A stretch of 64,000 nucleotides of DNA from Bradyrhizobium sp. CCGUVB1N3 (lineage in GTDB: Bacteria > Pseudomonadota > Alphaproteobacteria > Rhizobiales > Xanthobacteraceae): positions 2,914,001-2,978,000 of the forward strand of contig NZ_JANADR010000001.1 in the NCBI RefSeq assembly GCF_024199925.1. The letters are read 5' to 3'. Both the position numbers and the translations under genes were made by a program. The notes below the pieces were generated by a model that did no database searches, was not told the origin of the DNA, and worked only from the letters and a program-made list of their open reading frames with translations. Shown here one piece after another: positions 51,083 through 59,649 of the stretch (position 1 is its first letter; each line of letters starts with the position of its first letter).

Positions 51083-51925
51083 TCAGTGTGCCAACGCCTT
51101 CCGGGACGCCTCGACGGCTTCCTGATCTTTCGGTTCCGCAAAATCAAACAAAGACTCTGGGGCATAGGTCGCGATACGCTTGGCTAGGAACGATTGCGGC
51201 TCCCAATCTTGCCCCTCGCGCTTCTCGAAAGCGATGACATCGCGGGTAGAATGACCAGCCCCCTGAACATCGCAGTCGACCGAAAGCTGAACGCGCCACA
51301 AGCCGTCCTTGACCGTTTGTTGCTCGTCCAGCATCGGCAAGTAGTCCATCTTAACACCATCGCCAATAATGCAACGACCGCGCCGTAGAAGATCGCCCAG
51401 CTTGCCTTGCGCTGTCGTCACGAAGTTAAAGTTAGCGGGATCAAGTAGAAAGCGCCGGTTCACTCCCGTTTCGTTGCTTGTGGCCTCGTCAGCAAGAAGT
51501 GAGAGTGCGAACGCCCGCCAGCCTAGTTCCATCGGTTTTGCATCTGGCGTCACAAGTGTCACTGTGCCGTCGCGTCCCACCTCCCAGGTGACCGTATGGT
51601 CGTCCGTTGTTCTATCAAACTTGTGTTTGGCCCAGGAAAGCACGACCGGCTCGCCTGTGTCAGTCTTTCGGCCACGCTCCCATCCTTTGGGAACGAAGTG
51701 TGCGACCTTCGCGACCCTGGCAAAGATTTGCTCCGCCGTCTCACCATCATGCGCTCGCCAAGTTGATCTAACCTGGTTGATCAGGGCGTTGTCTTCCGCA
51801 CGCACGTCGTCGCTCTGCCCGGCCAGCCCACCCGGCAAAATCCGTAGGCCAAGACTGAAACTAAGTCCAAGACCGAGACAGAGACAGAGACAGAACCAAA
51901 ACCGAAGCACGCGCCTATCGGTCAT
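51083..51925 (-). CDS. Membrane-anchored or exported hypothetical protein
   Basis: A 280 aa protein. Residues about 5-35 are a strongly hydrophobic segment (VLRFWFCLCLCLGLGLSFSL) that could be a signal anchor. The rest is soluble and periplasmic in type: FARVAKVAHFVPKGWERGRK, DHTVTWEVGRDGTVTLVTPD. The DNA for the anchor is a low-complexity run rich in GAGACA-like units. ATG 51925 is preferred to one 42 bases upstream because GGCAGAG lies in place. Function unknown. Confidence 0.65.
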   Translation of the reverse strand: MTDRRVLRFWFCLCLCLGLGLSFSLGLRILPGGLAGQSDDVRAEDNALINQVRSTWRAHDGETAEQIFARVAKVAHFVPKGWERGRKTDTGEPVVLSWAKHKFDRTTDDHTVTWEVGRDGTVTLVTPDAKPMELGWRAFALSLLADEATSNETGVNRRFLLDPANFNFVTTAQGKLGDLLRRGRCIIGDGVKMDYLPMLDEQQTVKDGLWRVQLSVDCDVQGAGHSTRDVIAFEKREGQDWEPQSFLAKRIATYAPESLFDFAEPKDQEAVEASRKALAH

Positions 51926-52782
51926 TTTCTCTGCCCCACGCTGCCAGTCCTCATATGCGCTTCGCATTTGTATCCCGATGAGATCCGCGAGGCGCCTACC
52001 AGAGTTGGTTGGTCACGATGCCGGCCGCCTCGACGACTCCCGGTCCGGGCTGGCCTGGAAATGAAGTTTCAGGAAGCGCTACGGCGCGCGGGTTCTGGTC
52101 CCGACCGCCGAAATCGAGTGCTATCTGGCAACGCTGGCCGATACTGCGGGCGAACACAAGCCGCCCCGGCGTGACCCGCGCGGTGGCTGGAATGCCGTCC
52201 CCGTCGGGGCCTCATAAATTCGCCTCATCCGCTCTGCCCACAACAGCGACCGAAGCGCGGACATCAATTCGCGTCGGCGTCGACATCAAGACATCGGCAT
52301 GTCAAAAAGCTGACAGATCCGACGCAAACATGATGCGAACTGGGATCTGATCTTGGCACGAAGGGTGCACGACTTGGTAATGCTCGGGGCTGCTTCTCCC
52401 CGCGGCTGGTCAGCATCGTGCTCAGCGATCGTTGACTATGGAAGTTAGCGGCGTGTGACTCACACGTGCGGCAGTCATGTGACCGCTAGTCTTCTCGGCA
52501 GCGCGGGCGGACAGCGACAGCGTCCTCTCGCCGCGGACTGTCCAGTCACGCCCGCGCTGCACTGTTAGGCGTATGTGGCGTGCGCGTCAGGTTTCAGACA
52601 TTTGCACATGAAGCGCCCGGGTCCGAACAGCAAAACAGACAGAAAGAGGACAGTTAAGGCGGCACGCTCCTTGCTTCGCTGGGTGGGCATCGGCGGTCTT
52701 GCACGGGCGGCGATGCTGCGGGCGGACCCGGGATGTTTCCAACGCCATGTCGGGTCCGTCCCGTTCGTGCTCGCGAGGCACC
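51926..52782. other. Long stretch with fragments and a structured element
   Basis: On the + strand 52071-52217 codes RKRYGARVLVPTAEIECYLA, TLADTAGEHKPPRRDPRGGW, which resembles the end of a small excisionase-type helix-turn-helix protein; its 5' part is missing. A two-part inverted repeat lies at 52498-52560. No complete gene is supported. Confidence 0.45.
52498..52560. repeat. Nested inverted repeats (12-bp outer, 6-bp inner arms)
   Basis: Outer arms GCAGCGCGGGCG (52498-52509) and CGCCCGCGCTGC (52549-52560) are perfect. Inner arms GGACAG (52509-52514) and CTGTCC (52538-52543) nest within. A further small palindrome GTGTGACTCACAC lies just upstream. Together they could form a long hairpin in RNA. 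Confidence 0.65.
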
Positions 52783-53193
52783 ATGGAGCAACATGTCCGA
52801 GCGGCTTCCGCGGCGATTGTGTTCGCGCATGCGCTCGATCGCGAAGTCCTCAGCGTGTACGAACATGAAGGCCGCAGGTACAACAGGATCAGTGTTCGCG
52901 TAGCCGGGAGCTTAGCAAACGGTTACGACTTCGACAATGAGTGCCACATCGCCGGTGCGCTACCGAGCATATATCATTTCGGTGCCAAGTCGCATTGGCT
53001 GCTAAGACCTAAGCGCCCGCGATACTATAGCGGCTTTGACTATTGCACCTCAACCCGCTTCTCGGTGAGGGTGACAGACAATGGCGTCCAGATAGTCGAT
53101 TGGTGGAAGAATTCCTTGCTCACCTACACCGTCTGGTGGGCGGCAGGTCACGCCGTCGAAGTGGGAGCTACGCGATGGAAATCACGTTGGTAG
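52783..53193 (+). CDS. Hypothetical protein, probably a mosaic
   Basis: A 136 aa frame. The first 70 residues look genuine (RAASAAIVFAHALDREVLSV, RYNRISVRVAGSLANGYDFD). From about residue 87 it runs through the segment repeated at 50,891 (RFSVRVTDNGVQIVDWWKNS) and ends in an unrelated tail. The C-terminal third may therefore have been replaced. No domain is recognised. Confidence 0.4.
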   Translation: MEQHVRAASAAIVFAHALDREVLSVYEHEGRRYNRISVRVAGSLANGYDFDNECHIAGALPSIYHFGAKSHWLLRPKRPRYYSGFDYCTSTRFSVRVTDNGVQIVDWWKNSLLTYTVWWAAGHAVEVGATRWKSRW

Positions 53194-53267
53194 AGATCAC
53201 GTCAGCAATTGGTGCTGTGCTCGTTTATACCGCGATCGTGATTGCTTGCTGGTGGGCAATTCTGTGA
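53175..53267 (+). CDS. 30-residue single-pass membrane peptide
   Basis: The frame starts at ATG 53175 after GGGAGC and codes a peptide with a hydrophobic core (AIGAVLVYTAIVIACWWAIL) and almost no soluble part. It ends 12 bases before the next gene, suggesting a small operon. Its shortness makes the call tentative. Confidence 0.4.
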   Translation: MEITLVEITSAIGAVLVYTAIVIACWWAIL

Positions 53268-53279
53268 AGCGGCGCCACC

Positions 53280-53573
53280 ATGGCAAAGTATCTGTGCTCG
53301 TATGACTTGGAAGAGACTTTCGCGGAAGACGCTTTCGCGGCCGCCCACCCTGTGTTCTTGAAACAGGCCGTGGCGCACGGCTGGCAGGCTTGGATGCTCG
53401 GCAGCAACAATCTATGGTACCGCCTTCCATATACGACCCTGCAGGGCACGTTTGCCGATATGGCAACTGCCGAGCTTGCATTGGAGGCGCCCGCGCCGCG
53501 GCCGAGCGCGACCATCAGCAAGTGGATTATCGTGCAGTATGATTCCGATCGCTTTAGTTCCGACGAACGGTGA
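53280..53573 (+). CDS. Small hypothetical protein
   Basis: A 97 aa protein (AKYLCSYDLEETFAEDAFAA, GWQAWMLGSNNLWYRLPYTT, LQGTFADMATAELALEA, WIIVQYDSDRF). Composition and the strand/helix pattern are those of a real small globular protein of a type common in Bradyrhizobium. No named domain. It follows the membrane peptide closely and is followed by IS remnants. Confidence 0.6.
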   Translation: MAKYLCSYDLEETFAEDAFAAAHPVFLKQAVAHGWQAWMLGSNNLWYRLPYTTLQGTFADMATAELALEAPAPRPSATISKWIIVQYDSDRFSSDER

Positions 53574-53596
53574 GAGCTAGAAAAAGGGGCGTGGCA

Positions 53597-53900
53597 CGTT
53601 GCTGCTTGCGTTCTTCGACTTCCCTGCCGAGCATTGGGCTCATTTGCGCACCTCGCATCCAATCGAGAGTCTCCGCCGAGGGTGCCAAGGCACCCGACCG
53701 AACCAGACGCGGACGTAACGCGAGGTCGCAGTCGCTTTGGCAGGCGGCTCTGCATACCGCGAAGATGAACGGACGTCGACCCGCACGCATGGCTCACACA
53801 AACCGTTTTGCGGCCTGGATTGGTCTCACGCCCAAACAGAATTCATCCGGAGGTAAGGACAGGCGCACCACGGCGGTTGCACCAAGAACAAGCAGGGCCC
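53597..53900 (+). mobile_element. Fused remnants of IS256- and IS110-type transposases
   Basis: Bases 53601-53669 code FFDFPAEHWAHLRTSHPIES in one frame, nearly the same as the IS256 fragment at 39,213. From about 53,790 the sequence RFAAWIGLTPKQNSSGGKDR belongs to the C-terminal domain of IS110/IS1111-type transposases. Both pieces lack the catalytic parts. Confidence 0.7.
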
Positions 53901-53972
53901 GGTGTTGCCGTCTCTGGAAGGCCGCGAGCGGTCTCGACTGTAAGATGTCTGTCCGAGGGTCTCTCATGTCAG

Positions 53973-54161
53973 ATGCAAACCTACCGCCCAGTGAGACCGC
54001 ACCATATCGCCCCAAGACCAAACGCGCCCAAAAAGAAGAAGCAAAGCCAAGCTGCGCGACAAAGAGCAATCCGAGCGGTCAAGCAAACCGCTCGGGAAAA
54101 CGCGGCGACAGCTCACTTAGCGTTGATGAGAACGTCGAAACTTTCGCCAGCCGTTGACTAG
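53973..54161 (+). CDS. Possible short basic protein with lysine cluster
   Basis: A 62 aa frame (MQTYRPVRPHHIAPRPNAPK, KKKQSQAARQRAIRAVKQTA) ending inside the leader region shared with 46,498. The run of four lysines could act as a nuclear signal if the protein were delivered to plants, but it may equally be a chance frame or effector debris. No RBS is clear. Confidence 0.25.
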   Translation: MQTYRPVRPHHIAPRPNAPKKKKQSQAARQRAIRAVKQTARENAATAHLALMRTSKLSPAVD

Positions 54162-54283
54162 GGCCGCCTACAAATTCTTGTAGTTGACCAGTGCAACGTT
54201 CTTCGGCCGAATCGCTTTCACGATGAGCACTACCTAGTTAGGGGCATCAAGCGCAATCACGACCGTAAGGAAGGAGAGCCAAA
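54116..54283 (+). repeat. Leader segment shared with 46,498-46,688
   Basis: The bases from CTTAGCGTTGATGAGAACG to AAGGAAGGAGAGCC match the leader of the paralogous gene near 46,689 almost throughout, including the palindrome CTACAAATTCTTGTAG. The other copy has about 19 more bases after ACTTTCG. Confidence 0.85.
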
Positions 54284-54829
54284 ATGATGTCGCCAATACC
54301 AACAGAAGCAATCGTCAGTTGGCTGGAAGCGCAAGATCTGGACCTGCAAATCGACGTCGCGTCATTCGCCTCGTTCTTGATTTTCGAGGATGGCGACGTT
54401 CCCTCGCTTAGCACGCCGGAGCAGCTCGAAGCTGTTCGTCAATGGTTGAGCGAACCCGAATTGGAATCGCACGCCGCCGCAAGCCGTGCTCTGACCTTCC
54501 GTATCTCCATGGATTACTTCGTCGAGGGTAGAACGACCGGCTGCGGATGGAAACAAACCGAAGCAAAGCTGCGCAAAACTCTGGACGAAGCTAAGCGCGT
54601 CGGGAAGTTTTCGGCTGCACGCAAGGCGCAAAGGATGCTTGAGCTATTGCCCGCACGACAAGCAAGATGGCATGAGGTGGCGAGATCCTGGAATGAACTG
54701 GCTTCGACTCGCCTGACTCTTAAGGCTCTCACTGATTGGAACGATAAGCGCCCCAGCCTGAAAACTATTTCAAGTGCTGCGAATCCTCCATTGGTTGCCA
54801 TCGCGTCGCGCCTTCGTCATGCCCATTAA
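54284..54829 (+). CDS. Hypothetical protein, paralogue of the 46,689 gene
   Basis: A 181 aa protein (PTEAIVSWLEAQDLDLQIDV, FVEGRTTGCGWKQTEAKLRK, RKAQRMLELLPARQARWHEV, LTDWNDKRPSLKTISSAANP). The N-terminal half alternates strands and helices; the C-terminal half is helical and ends in a 27-residue tail the paralogue lacks. GGAGAG lies 8 bases before the ATG. A third, truncated copy lies at 39,479. Two genes plus debris, sharing leaders and one lying next to nopM, suggest a symbiosis-related or effector-linked family. Function unknown. Confidence 0.7.
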   Translation: MMSPIPTEAIVSWLEAQDLDLQIDVASFASFLIFEDGDVPSLSTPEQLEAVRQWLSEPELESHAAASRALTFRISMDYFVEGRTTGCGWKQTEAKLRKTLDEAKRVGKFSAARKAQRMLELLPARQARWHEVARSWNELASTRLTLKALTDWNDKRPSLKTISSAANPPLVAIASRLRHAH

Positions 54830-54906
54830 TGAAGGTCATCATTAGATTCGCGGCAGAGTCGCATTGCTATGCCATGCCTTTGCAGGCAACAGCGATGGAG
54901 CATTCG

Positions 54907-55610
54907 ATGGCGCGGCAATTGGCACCCTTGATCCTAACCGACGTGGAGCTGGCTGAACTGGAAGGCGTTGGCTGGCCGCCGCAAGACAGCCCAAGCCCTG
55001 GCATTGAGGGCGCGGATCGTTCTGGCCTATGCGGAAGGCTGCCAGAACAAGGAGGTGGCGGCGAAGCTCGGTGTGGTCGAGATGGCGGTCGGCAAGTGGC
55101 GTCGGCGTTTTGTACGGGACCGCCTGGAGGGCCTGCGCGACGAGCCAAGGCCAGAAGCCCCCGGGACGATTGACGATGCGCGCATCGAAGCTACCATCGT
55201 AAAGACCTTGGAAAGCCTTCCAAAGGATGCGACCCACTGGAGCTCGCGCGGCATGGCGAAGGAAAGCGGGCTGTCCGTCTCAAGCGTGCAGCGCATCTGG
55301 CGGGCCTTCGGTTTGCAGCCTCATCGGATGGAGACCTTCAAGCTCTCGACCGACCCGGATTTCGTGGCCAAGGTGCGCGATGTGGTCGGCCCCTACGTCT
55401 CCCCGCCCCAGCGGGCCGTCGTCCTGTGTGTGGACGAGAAGTCCCAAATCCAGGCGCTCGACCGTAGCCAGCCCGTGTTGCCCATGCGTCCCGGTCAGCC
55501 TGCACAGCGCAGCCACGACTACACGCGCTATGGCACGACCTCGCTCGTCGCGGCGCTCGACATTGCAACCGGCAAGGTTATCGGCAACTGCTATTCCCGC
55601 CAAGTGTGCG
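54907..55610 (+). pseudogene. IS630-family transposase, frameshifted and 3'-truncated
   Basis: It starts ARQLAPLILTDVELAELEG, then an extra G near 54,962 shifts the frame; the other frame continues AGRRKTAQALALRARIVLAY, AKLGVVEMAVGKWRRRFVRD with the usual helix-turn-helix. The first catalytic aspartate is in VVLCVDEKSQIQALDRSQPV. Family sequence ends at about 55,606 (GKVIGNCYSR), before the second Asp and the Glu, so it is inactive. Confidence 0.85.
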
Positions 55611-55858
55611 CACACTGCTGGTGCGCACGTCACCTCCAAATCTTAGGGGGCAATCATCGGGTCATCGGGACCGAACTCGACGGCCGACCCGAAAGCACTC
55701 GTCGCGGGCACGCCAATCGATCGGAATGGCCTTGGAGGCACGATCGGCACCGCCTCCTTTGCTGCCACACGCACAAACTGGGAGCGACAAATGGATTGAC
55801 GCAGCACCCCGTTAACAATCTATAGTTGCTTAAGGGAAAACGCCGGGGCTAATTTATA
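55611..55858. other. Short stretch without recognised content
   Basis: It lies between the broken IS630 transposase and the IS3-split gene. No frame resembles the missing IS630 end, so a deletion or a second insertion removed it. Confidence 0.5.
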
Positions 55859-56269
55859 ATGGTAAAGCGCTCACCGAGAAAGTTTGAGGCCTTCGTTATG
55901 CATGCGCATCACGATACGGCCGCCACCTATTCCGATCTTTTCGACAAACTCAGCCGGCTGCGCGCGGAAGATCGGTTGTACAAATTCAGCGACGAAGTGG
56001 TGCTCGGCTTCCCGATCGCATCGAAGGAGTCGGGCGGGTATTTTATCCAGTCGGTGTTGGGTAGCTCCGAGTCAGCGCTTGTTCTCAACACTGAGACGGG
56101 AAGCACCCGAGAAAATACCTTGGCCAAATCCGAAATGCTCAGCCATCCGACACACTTGTCCGTCTCTCCTCAAAAACGTCGAGCTGCCATTGAGTATTCG
56201 CATCGGGGCCCGAAAGCGCTGAACCGCCACGGGTTTGCCGGAGGCTCCAACTCCTGAGAGGATGGAGCC

Positions 56270-56599
56270 ATGACAAGCAAGACGACGAACAAGTTTTCAC
56301 CCGAGGTCCGGGCTCGTGCGGTTCGGATGGTTCTGGATCATGCGAGCGAGCACCCGTCGCGGTGGGCGGCCGTGACCTCGATTGCGGCCAAGATCGGCTG
56401 CACACCGCAGACGCTGCACGACTGGGTCAAGAGGGACGAAGTCGATAGCGGACACCGGGCCGGCGTTCCGACCGACATGGCCGAGAAGCTGAAGGCGCTG
56501 GAGCGGGAGAACCGTGAGCTTCGGCAGGCGAATGAGATCCTGCGCAAGGCGAGCGCGTATTTTGCGATGGCGGAGCTCGACCGCCGGTCCAAGCCATGA
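56270..56599 (+). CDS. IS3-family transposase OrfA
   Basis: A 109 aa protein with an N-terminal helix-turn-helix ([40 protein letters not shown]) and a leucine zipper ([20 protein letters not shown]) ending in [15 protein letters not shown], the standard OrfA plan. It binds the IS ends. Its TGA overlaps the ATG of orfB in the -1 frame, so OrfB is made by coupling or as a fused OrfAB. Confidence 0.93.
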   Translation: MTSKTTNKFSPEVRARAVRMVLDHASEHPSRWAAVTSIAAKIGCTPQTLHDWVKRDEVDSGHRAGVPTDMAEKLKALERENRELRQANEILRKASAYFAMAELDRRSKP

Positions 56600-57501
56600 T
56601 CGCCTTCATCGACGATCATCGTGGGGCGCATGGGGTCGAGCCGATCTGCAAGGTCTTGCCGATCGCCCCTTCGACCTACCACGCCCATGTGGCCAGGCGG
56701 CGCGATCCTGCCAGGCTGTCGGCGCGCGCCAGGCAGGACGCTACCCTGAAGATCGAGGTTCGGCGGGTGTTCGATGAGAACTTCCGGGTCTATGGCGTGC
56801 GCAAGGTCTGGCGGCAGCTCGAGCGGGAAGGCTTCGATGTTGCCCGCTGCACGGTGGCGCGACTGATGCGGGACATGGGTTTGCAAGGAGTCATCCGCGG
56901 CAAACCCGTCAAGACCACGATCAGCGACAAGGCCGCGCCATGCCCGCTGGATCACGTCAACCGCCAGTTCAGGGCGCCAAGGCCGAACGTTCTTTGGCTC
57001 TCCGACTTCACCTATGTCGCGACCTGGACCGGCTTCGTCTACGTCGCCTTCGTCATCGATGCCTACGCCCGCAGGATCGTGGGGTGGCGGGTCTCGCGCA
57101 CGGCGCATGCGGGCTTCGTGCTCGATGCGCTGGAACAGGCCCTGCACGATCGCCGGCCGGTCCATCGCGGCGGGCTCGTGCACCACAGCGACAGGGGCAG
57201 CCAATACGTCTCGATCAAATACACCGAGCGTCTGGCTGAAGCTGGTATCGAACCTTCTGTCGGCAGCGTCGGGGACTCCTATGACAACGCTCTCGCCGAA
57301 ACCATCAACGGCCTCTACAAGGCCGAGGTGATCCATCGGCGCGGGCCATGGCGCAGCTTCGAGTCCGTCGAGTTCGCGACGCTGGAATGGGTGGACTGGT
57401 TCAACAACCGAAGGCTCCTCGAGCCCATCGGCAACATCCCGCCGGCCGAAGCCGAGCAACGCTACTACGCCATGCTGGAACAACCCGCCATGGCGGCATA
57501 A
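56596..57501 (+). CDS. IS3-family transposase OrfB with DDE integrase core
   Basis: A 301 aa protein. HTH_21-like sequence ([20 protein letters not shown]) precedes an rve integrase core with all three catalytic residues in context: Asp in [20 protein letters not shown], Asp in [20 protein letters not shown], and Glu in [20 protein letters not shown]. The end has [20 protein letters not shown]. It looks active, so this IS could still move. Confidence 0.95.
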   Translation: MIAFIDDHRGAHGVEPICKVLPIAPSTYHAHVARRRDPARLSARARQDATLKIEVRRVFDENFRVYGVRKVWRQLEREGFDVARCTVARLMRDMGLQGVIRGKPVKTTISDKAAPCPLDHVNRQFRAPRPNVLWLSDFTYVATWTGFVYVAFVIDAYARRIVGWRVSRTAHAGFVLDALEQALHDRRPVHRGGLVHHSDRGSQYVSIKYTERLAEAGIEPSVGSVGDSYDNALAETINGLYKAEVIHRRGPWRSFESVEFATLEWVDWFNNRRLLEPIGNIPPAEAEQRYYAMLEQPAMAA

Positions 57502-57735
57502 CTTAAACCAAATTGCCTCCGGCAAACCCGGGGCGGTTCAGTAGCGGACTTTTTAGTTGGGGAGTCAAGAAGCTTGGAAAGGCTTCATCTGCGTCCGAAA
57601 GGCGGTCCCCAACGTCGGAAAAACCGTGGTCGGCGACACAAGGCTCCAACTCACCCCTGGCGAGCTCGGTTGAGCGAGAAAGATCCAAACTACTTTCTGC
57701 CAAGCGCTTGGTCTATCGGGGAAATGCCATACTAG

Positions 57736-58086
57736 ACCGATTCGGGGTACAAAGGTTCGGAGAAAATTCGGTTCTCCGGGCCTCTCCACGCCCTAGGTAG
57801 TTCGATCGGCGACGAGGCTTCTCAGGCGGGAAGAAAGCAGGAAAGCGGCAGGATTTTCGGCCTTTCTCTACACGGACGTACGAAAGTGCGTTGGCTGGGT
57901 GGCGGAGCGAGAGAGATTCAAACCCACAGTACAGCTCCCGCTGAGCCATCGCAAAGGTAACAAGGTCAAACGTTCGCACATCAGACGAGCGCTCCATGGT
58001 TTGAGGGTTCACCGTGTTACCGTGGATGCAGGGCGTGTCGGACTGGCTCGGCGGCAGTCAAAAGTGACGCTTAAGAGCAGACGAGG
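57736..58086. other. Junction stretch with tRNA-Ser-like 3' end
   Basis: It separates the IS-split gene from the DNA ligase remnant and contains the tRNA-like sequence at 57896-57925. No protein gene is supported. Confidence 0.5.
57896..57925 (-). tRNA. tRNA-Ser-like 3' end remnant, possible attachment site
   Basis: The - strand reads GTGGGTTTGAATCTCTCTCG then CTCCGCCA, like the T-arm, acceptor strand and CCA of bacterial tRNA-Ser genes. Just 5' of it GCTCAGCGGGAGC resembles a D-arm, but an anticodon arm, a variable arm and a matching 5' acceptor strand are absent. It is therefore not a working tRNA. Such 3' ends are what integrative elements leave as direct repeats; no second copy was found in the window. 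Confidence 0.4.
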
Positions 58087-58574
58087 CGTGCTGAAGCTGC
58101 GCCATGATCGGTTCGTGATCGACGGCGAGGCCGTGGTCCTGGGCGTCGATGGGATATCCAACTTCGATGCCTTGCAGTCCGGCAAGTACGATGACGAGGT
58201 CCAGCTTTACGCCTTCGACATGCTTGCAGGCGAAGGCGACGACTATCGCAAGCTGCCGCTGTTCCTACGCAAGCAGAACCCGGCCCAGCTTCTGGTGCGC
58301 CGTCCCGAGGGCATCCATGCTGCGCCCTTCGAGCAAGGCGAGATCGGGCCCGACCTGTTTCGCACCGCTTGCAAGATGGGCTTAGAGGGCCTGGTGTCGA
58401 AGCATCACGAGCGCGCCTATCGCGGTGGCCGTTGCGCCCTGGGTCAAGGTCAAGAACCCCGAGCATCCCGGCTGTAGCCGCGTCCAGGACGCCCCACGAG
58501 CGGCGTACCGGAAAAATGCTGGAAAACGCTTGAAAAACGCTATTCCCGACACTTGGCGGACACTCGCGGGATGA
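58087..58574 (+). pseudogene. ATP-dependent DNA ligase remnant
   Basis: The frame codes the middle of a LigD-type ligase: LRHDRFVIDGEAVVLGVDGI, YDDEVQLYAFDMLAGEGDDY, KMGLEGLVSKHHERAYRGG. After RGGRCAL the frame shifts; the alternative frame gives WVKVKNPEHPGCSR and stops at 58574. The N-terminal part with the lysine that accepts AMP is missing. It is therefore truncated and frameshifted, probably by the event that made the nearby junction. Confidence 0.85.
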
Positions 58575-58660
58575 CCCATTGAGAGTGTTGCGTTTTTCCC
58601 GGTAATAAGCTTCCCACAAGGGGAGAAGGGAACGCAGTTCGCCGGGCGTCGAGTCGAACT

Positions 58661-59377
58661 CTACTGCTCCCGGCTCGCGCTTTCCAAAGCCGCGAGCAGA
58701 TCATCGATCTCCATGCGCGTGCGGAAGTCGGGATCGACGAAGCGCGCCTTGACGATGCCGTCGCGACCAACGACGAAGACTGCGGGGATCGGCAGGACCC
58801 AGCCGTCGTTGCCGTGGAATTTGGCCATATCCTGGTAGGAGAGAAGCTGTTGAATCTCGGCGCCGAGCCAGATCGCGAGATTGAGCGAGAGCGCATAGCC
58901 GTTGTCGAGATCGGTGAGCACCGGGAACGGCGCGCCGGACTCTGCCTTGAATTTCTCTGAAAATTCCTGCGTCTCCGGCATGATCGCGACGATCTGCGCG
59001 CCCATCGCCTTGATGCGATCGTGCGCCTCGGTCACCGCGCGGACGTTCAGCCGGCAGTAGGGGCACCAATGGCCGCGGAAGAACATCATGGCCGCTGGGC
59101 CACGCTCCAGCAGCGAAGGCAGTGTGATCAGCTTCCCGTTCTCGTCCGGCAGCATGAACGGCGGCATCGCCTCGCCCGATCGCGGCGCGTTTTCGCCGCC
59201 GCCATTCTCGTTCAATCTTACCACCAGGCGATCAACCGCCGCACCATAGGCGGGAAAGATCTCGCGGCCGGCGTCGGCATAGGCACGAAGCTGCTCGTTC
59301 AGCGTGCCCTCCATATCGCGGCAGCGCTGGAAAGCGAGCCTTAGCCGCTCGGCATTGGCTGGTGAGAGGGACGTCAT
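58661..59377 (-). CDS. Peroxiredoxin-like (AhpC/TSA) protein
   Basis: A 238 aa protein. Residues about 1-60 are helical (LRLAFQRCRDMEGTLNEQLR). The rest is a thioredoxin fold of AhpC/TSA type: MPPFMLPDENGKLITLPSLL, then AAMMFFRGHWCPYCRLNVRA with a CPYC active site, and PIPAVFVVGRDGIVKARFVD. Classic peroxiredoxins have a PxxxTxxC motif; here GHWCPYC places it in the redoxin subgroup with an extended N-terminus. It would reduce peroxides or thiols in the cytoplasm. The gene is intact and faces the ligase remnant. Confidence 0.87.
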   Translation of the reverse strand: MTSLSPANAERLRLAFQRCRDMEGTLNEQLRAYADAGREIFPAYGAAVDRLVVRLNENGGGENAPRSGEAMPPFMLPDENGKLITLPSLLERGPAAMMFFRGHWCPYCRLNVRAVTEAHDRIKAMGAQIVAIMPETQEFSEKFKAESGAPFPVLTDLDNGYALSLNLAIWLGAEIQQLLSYQDMAKFHGNDGWVLPIPAVFVVGRDGIVKARFVDPDFRTRMEIDDLLAALESASREQ

Positions 59378-59649
59378 TTTCGGCTCCGGCGTTACGGCTC
59401 GAATACTAGGTTCGTCGCAGGGCCGCCCGCAAGGGGCGGCCTCGAGAACGCGGTGTCAGCGCACATCGAACGCCGGATCGCGCGAAGGCGGAAATGCCGA
59501 TCCCCAATCGGTTCGATAGCCGCCGCCTATCGATAGCGCAGGGCTATCGCGTCGAGAGCGAGATGGCATTTCATCGGATACCTCGCTTCGACCAGGCTGA
59601 TCCCACAGCCGGCCATCAACGAGGCCGCGGCCAACAGAGGAGAAGTTCC

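Larger units (their letters stand above)
56219..57542 (+). mobile_element. Apparently complete IS3-family element
   Basis: Terminal inverted repeats TGAACCGCCACGGGTTTGCC (56220 onward) and its near-perfect counterpart ending at 57540 match 25 of 26 bases. AGCG flanks both sides (56215-56218 and 57543-57546) and may be the target duplication, with ends about one base outside the core repeats. Two overlapping frames, orfA and orfB, are intact. The repeat sequence and frame layout fit the IS407-like group, which makes 4-base duplications. Confidence 0.9.
55859..57735 (+). pseudogene. Hypothetical gene interrupted by an IS3-family element
   Basis: The 5' part (55859-56218) codes 120 residues: [55 protein letters not shown]. 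If the IS and one copy of the 4-base repeat AGCG are removed, the frame goes on from 57547 for 62 residues (DFLVGESRSLERLHLRPKGG, SEKDPNYFLPSAWSIGEMPY) to a stop at 57733-57735. The first part looks genuine; the basic middle of the second is less convincing. Function unknown. Confidence 0.5.
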
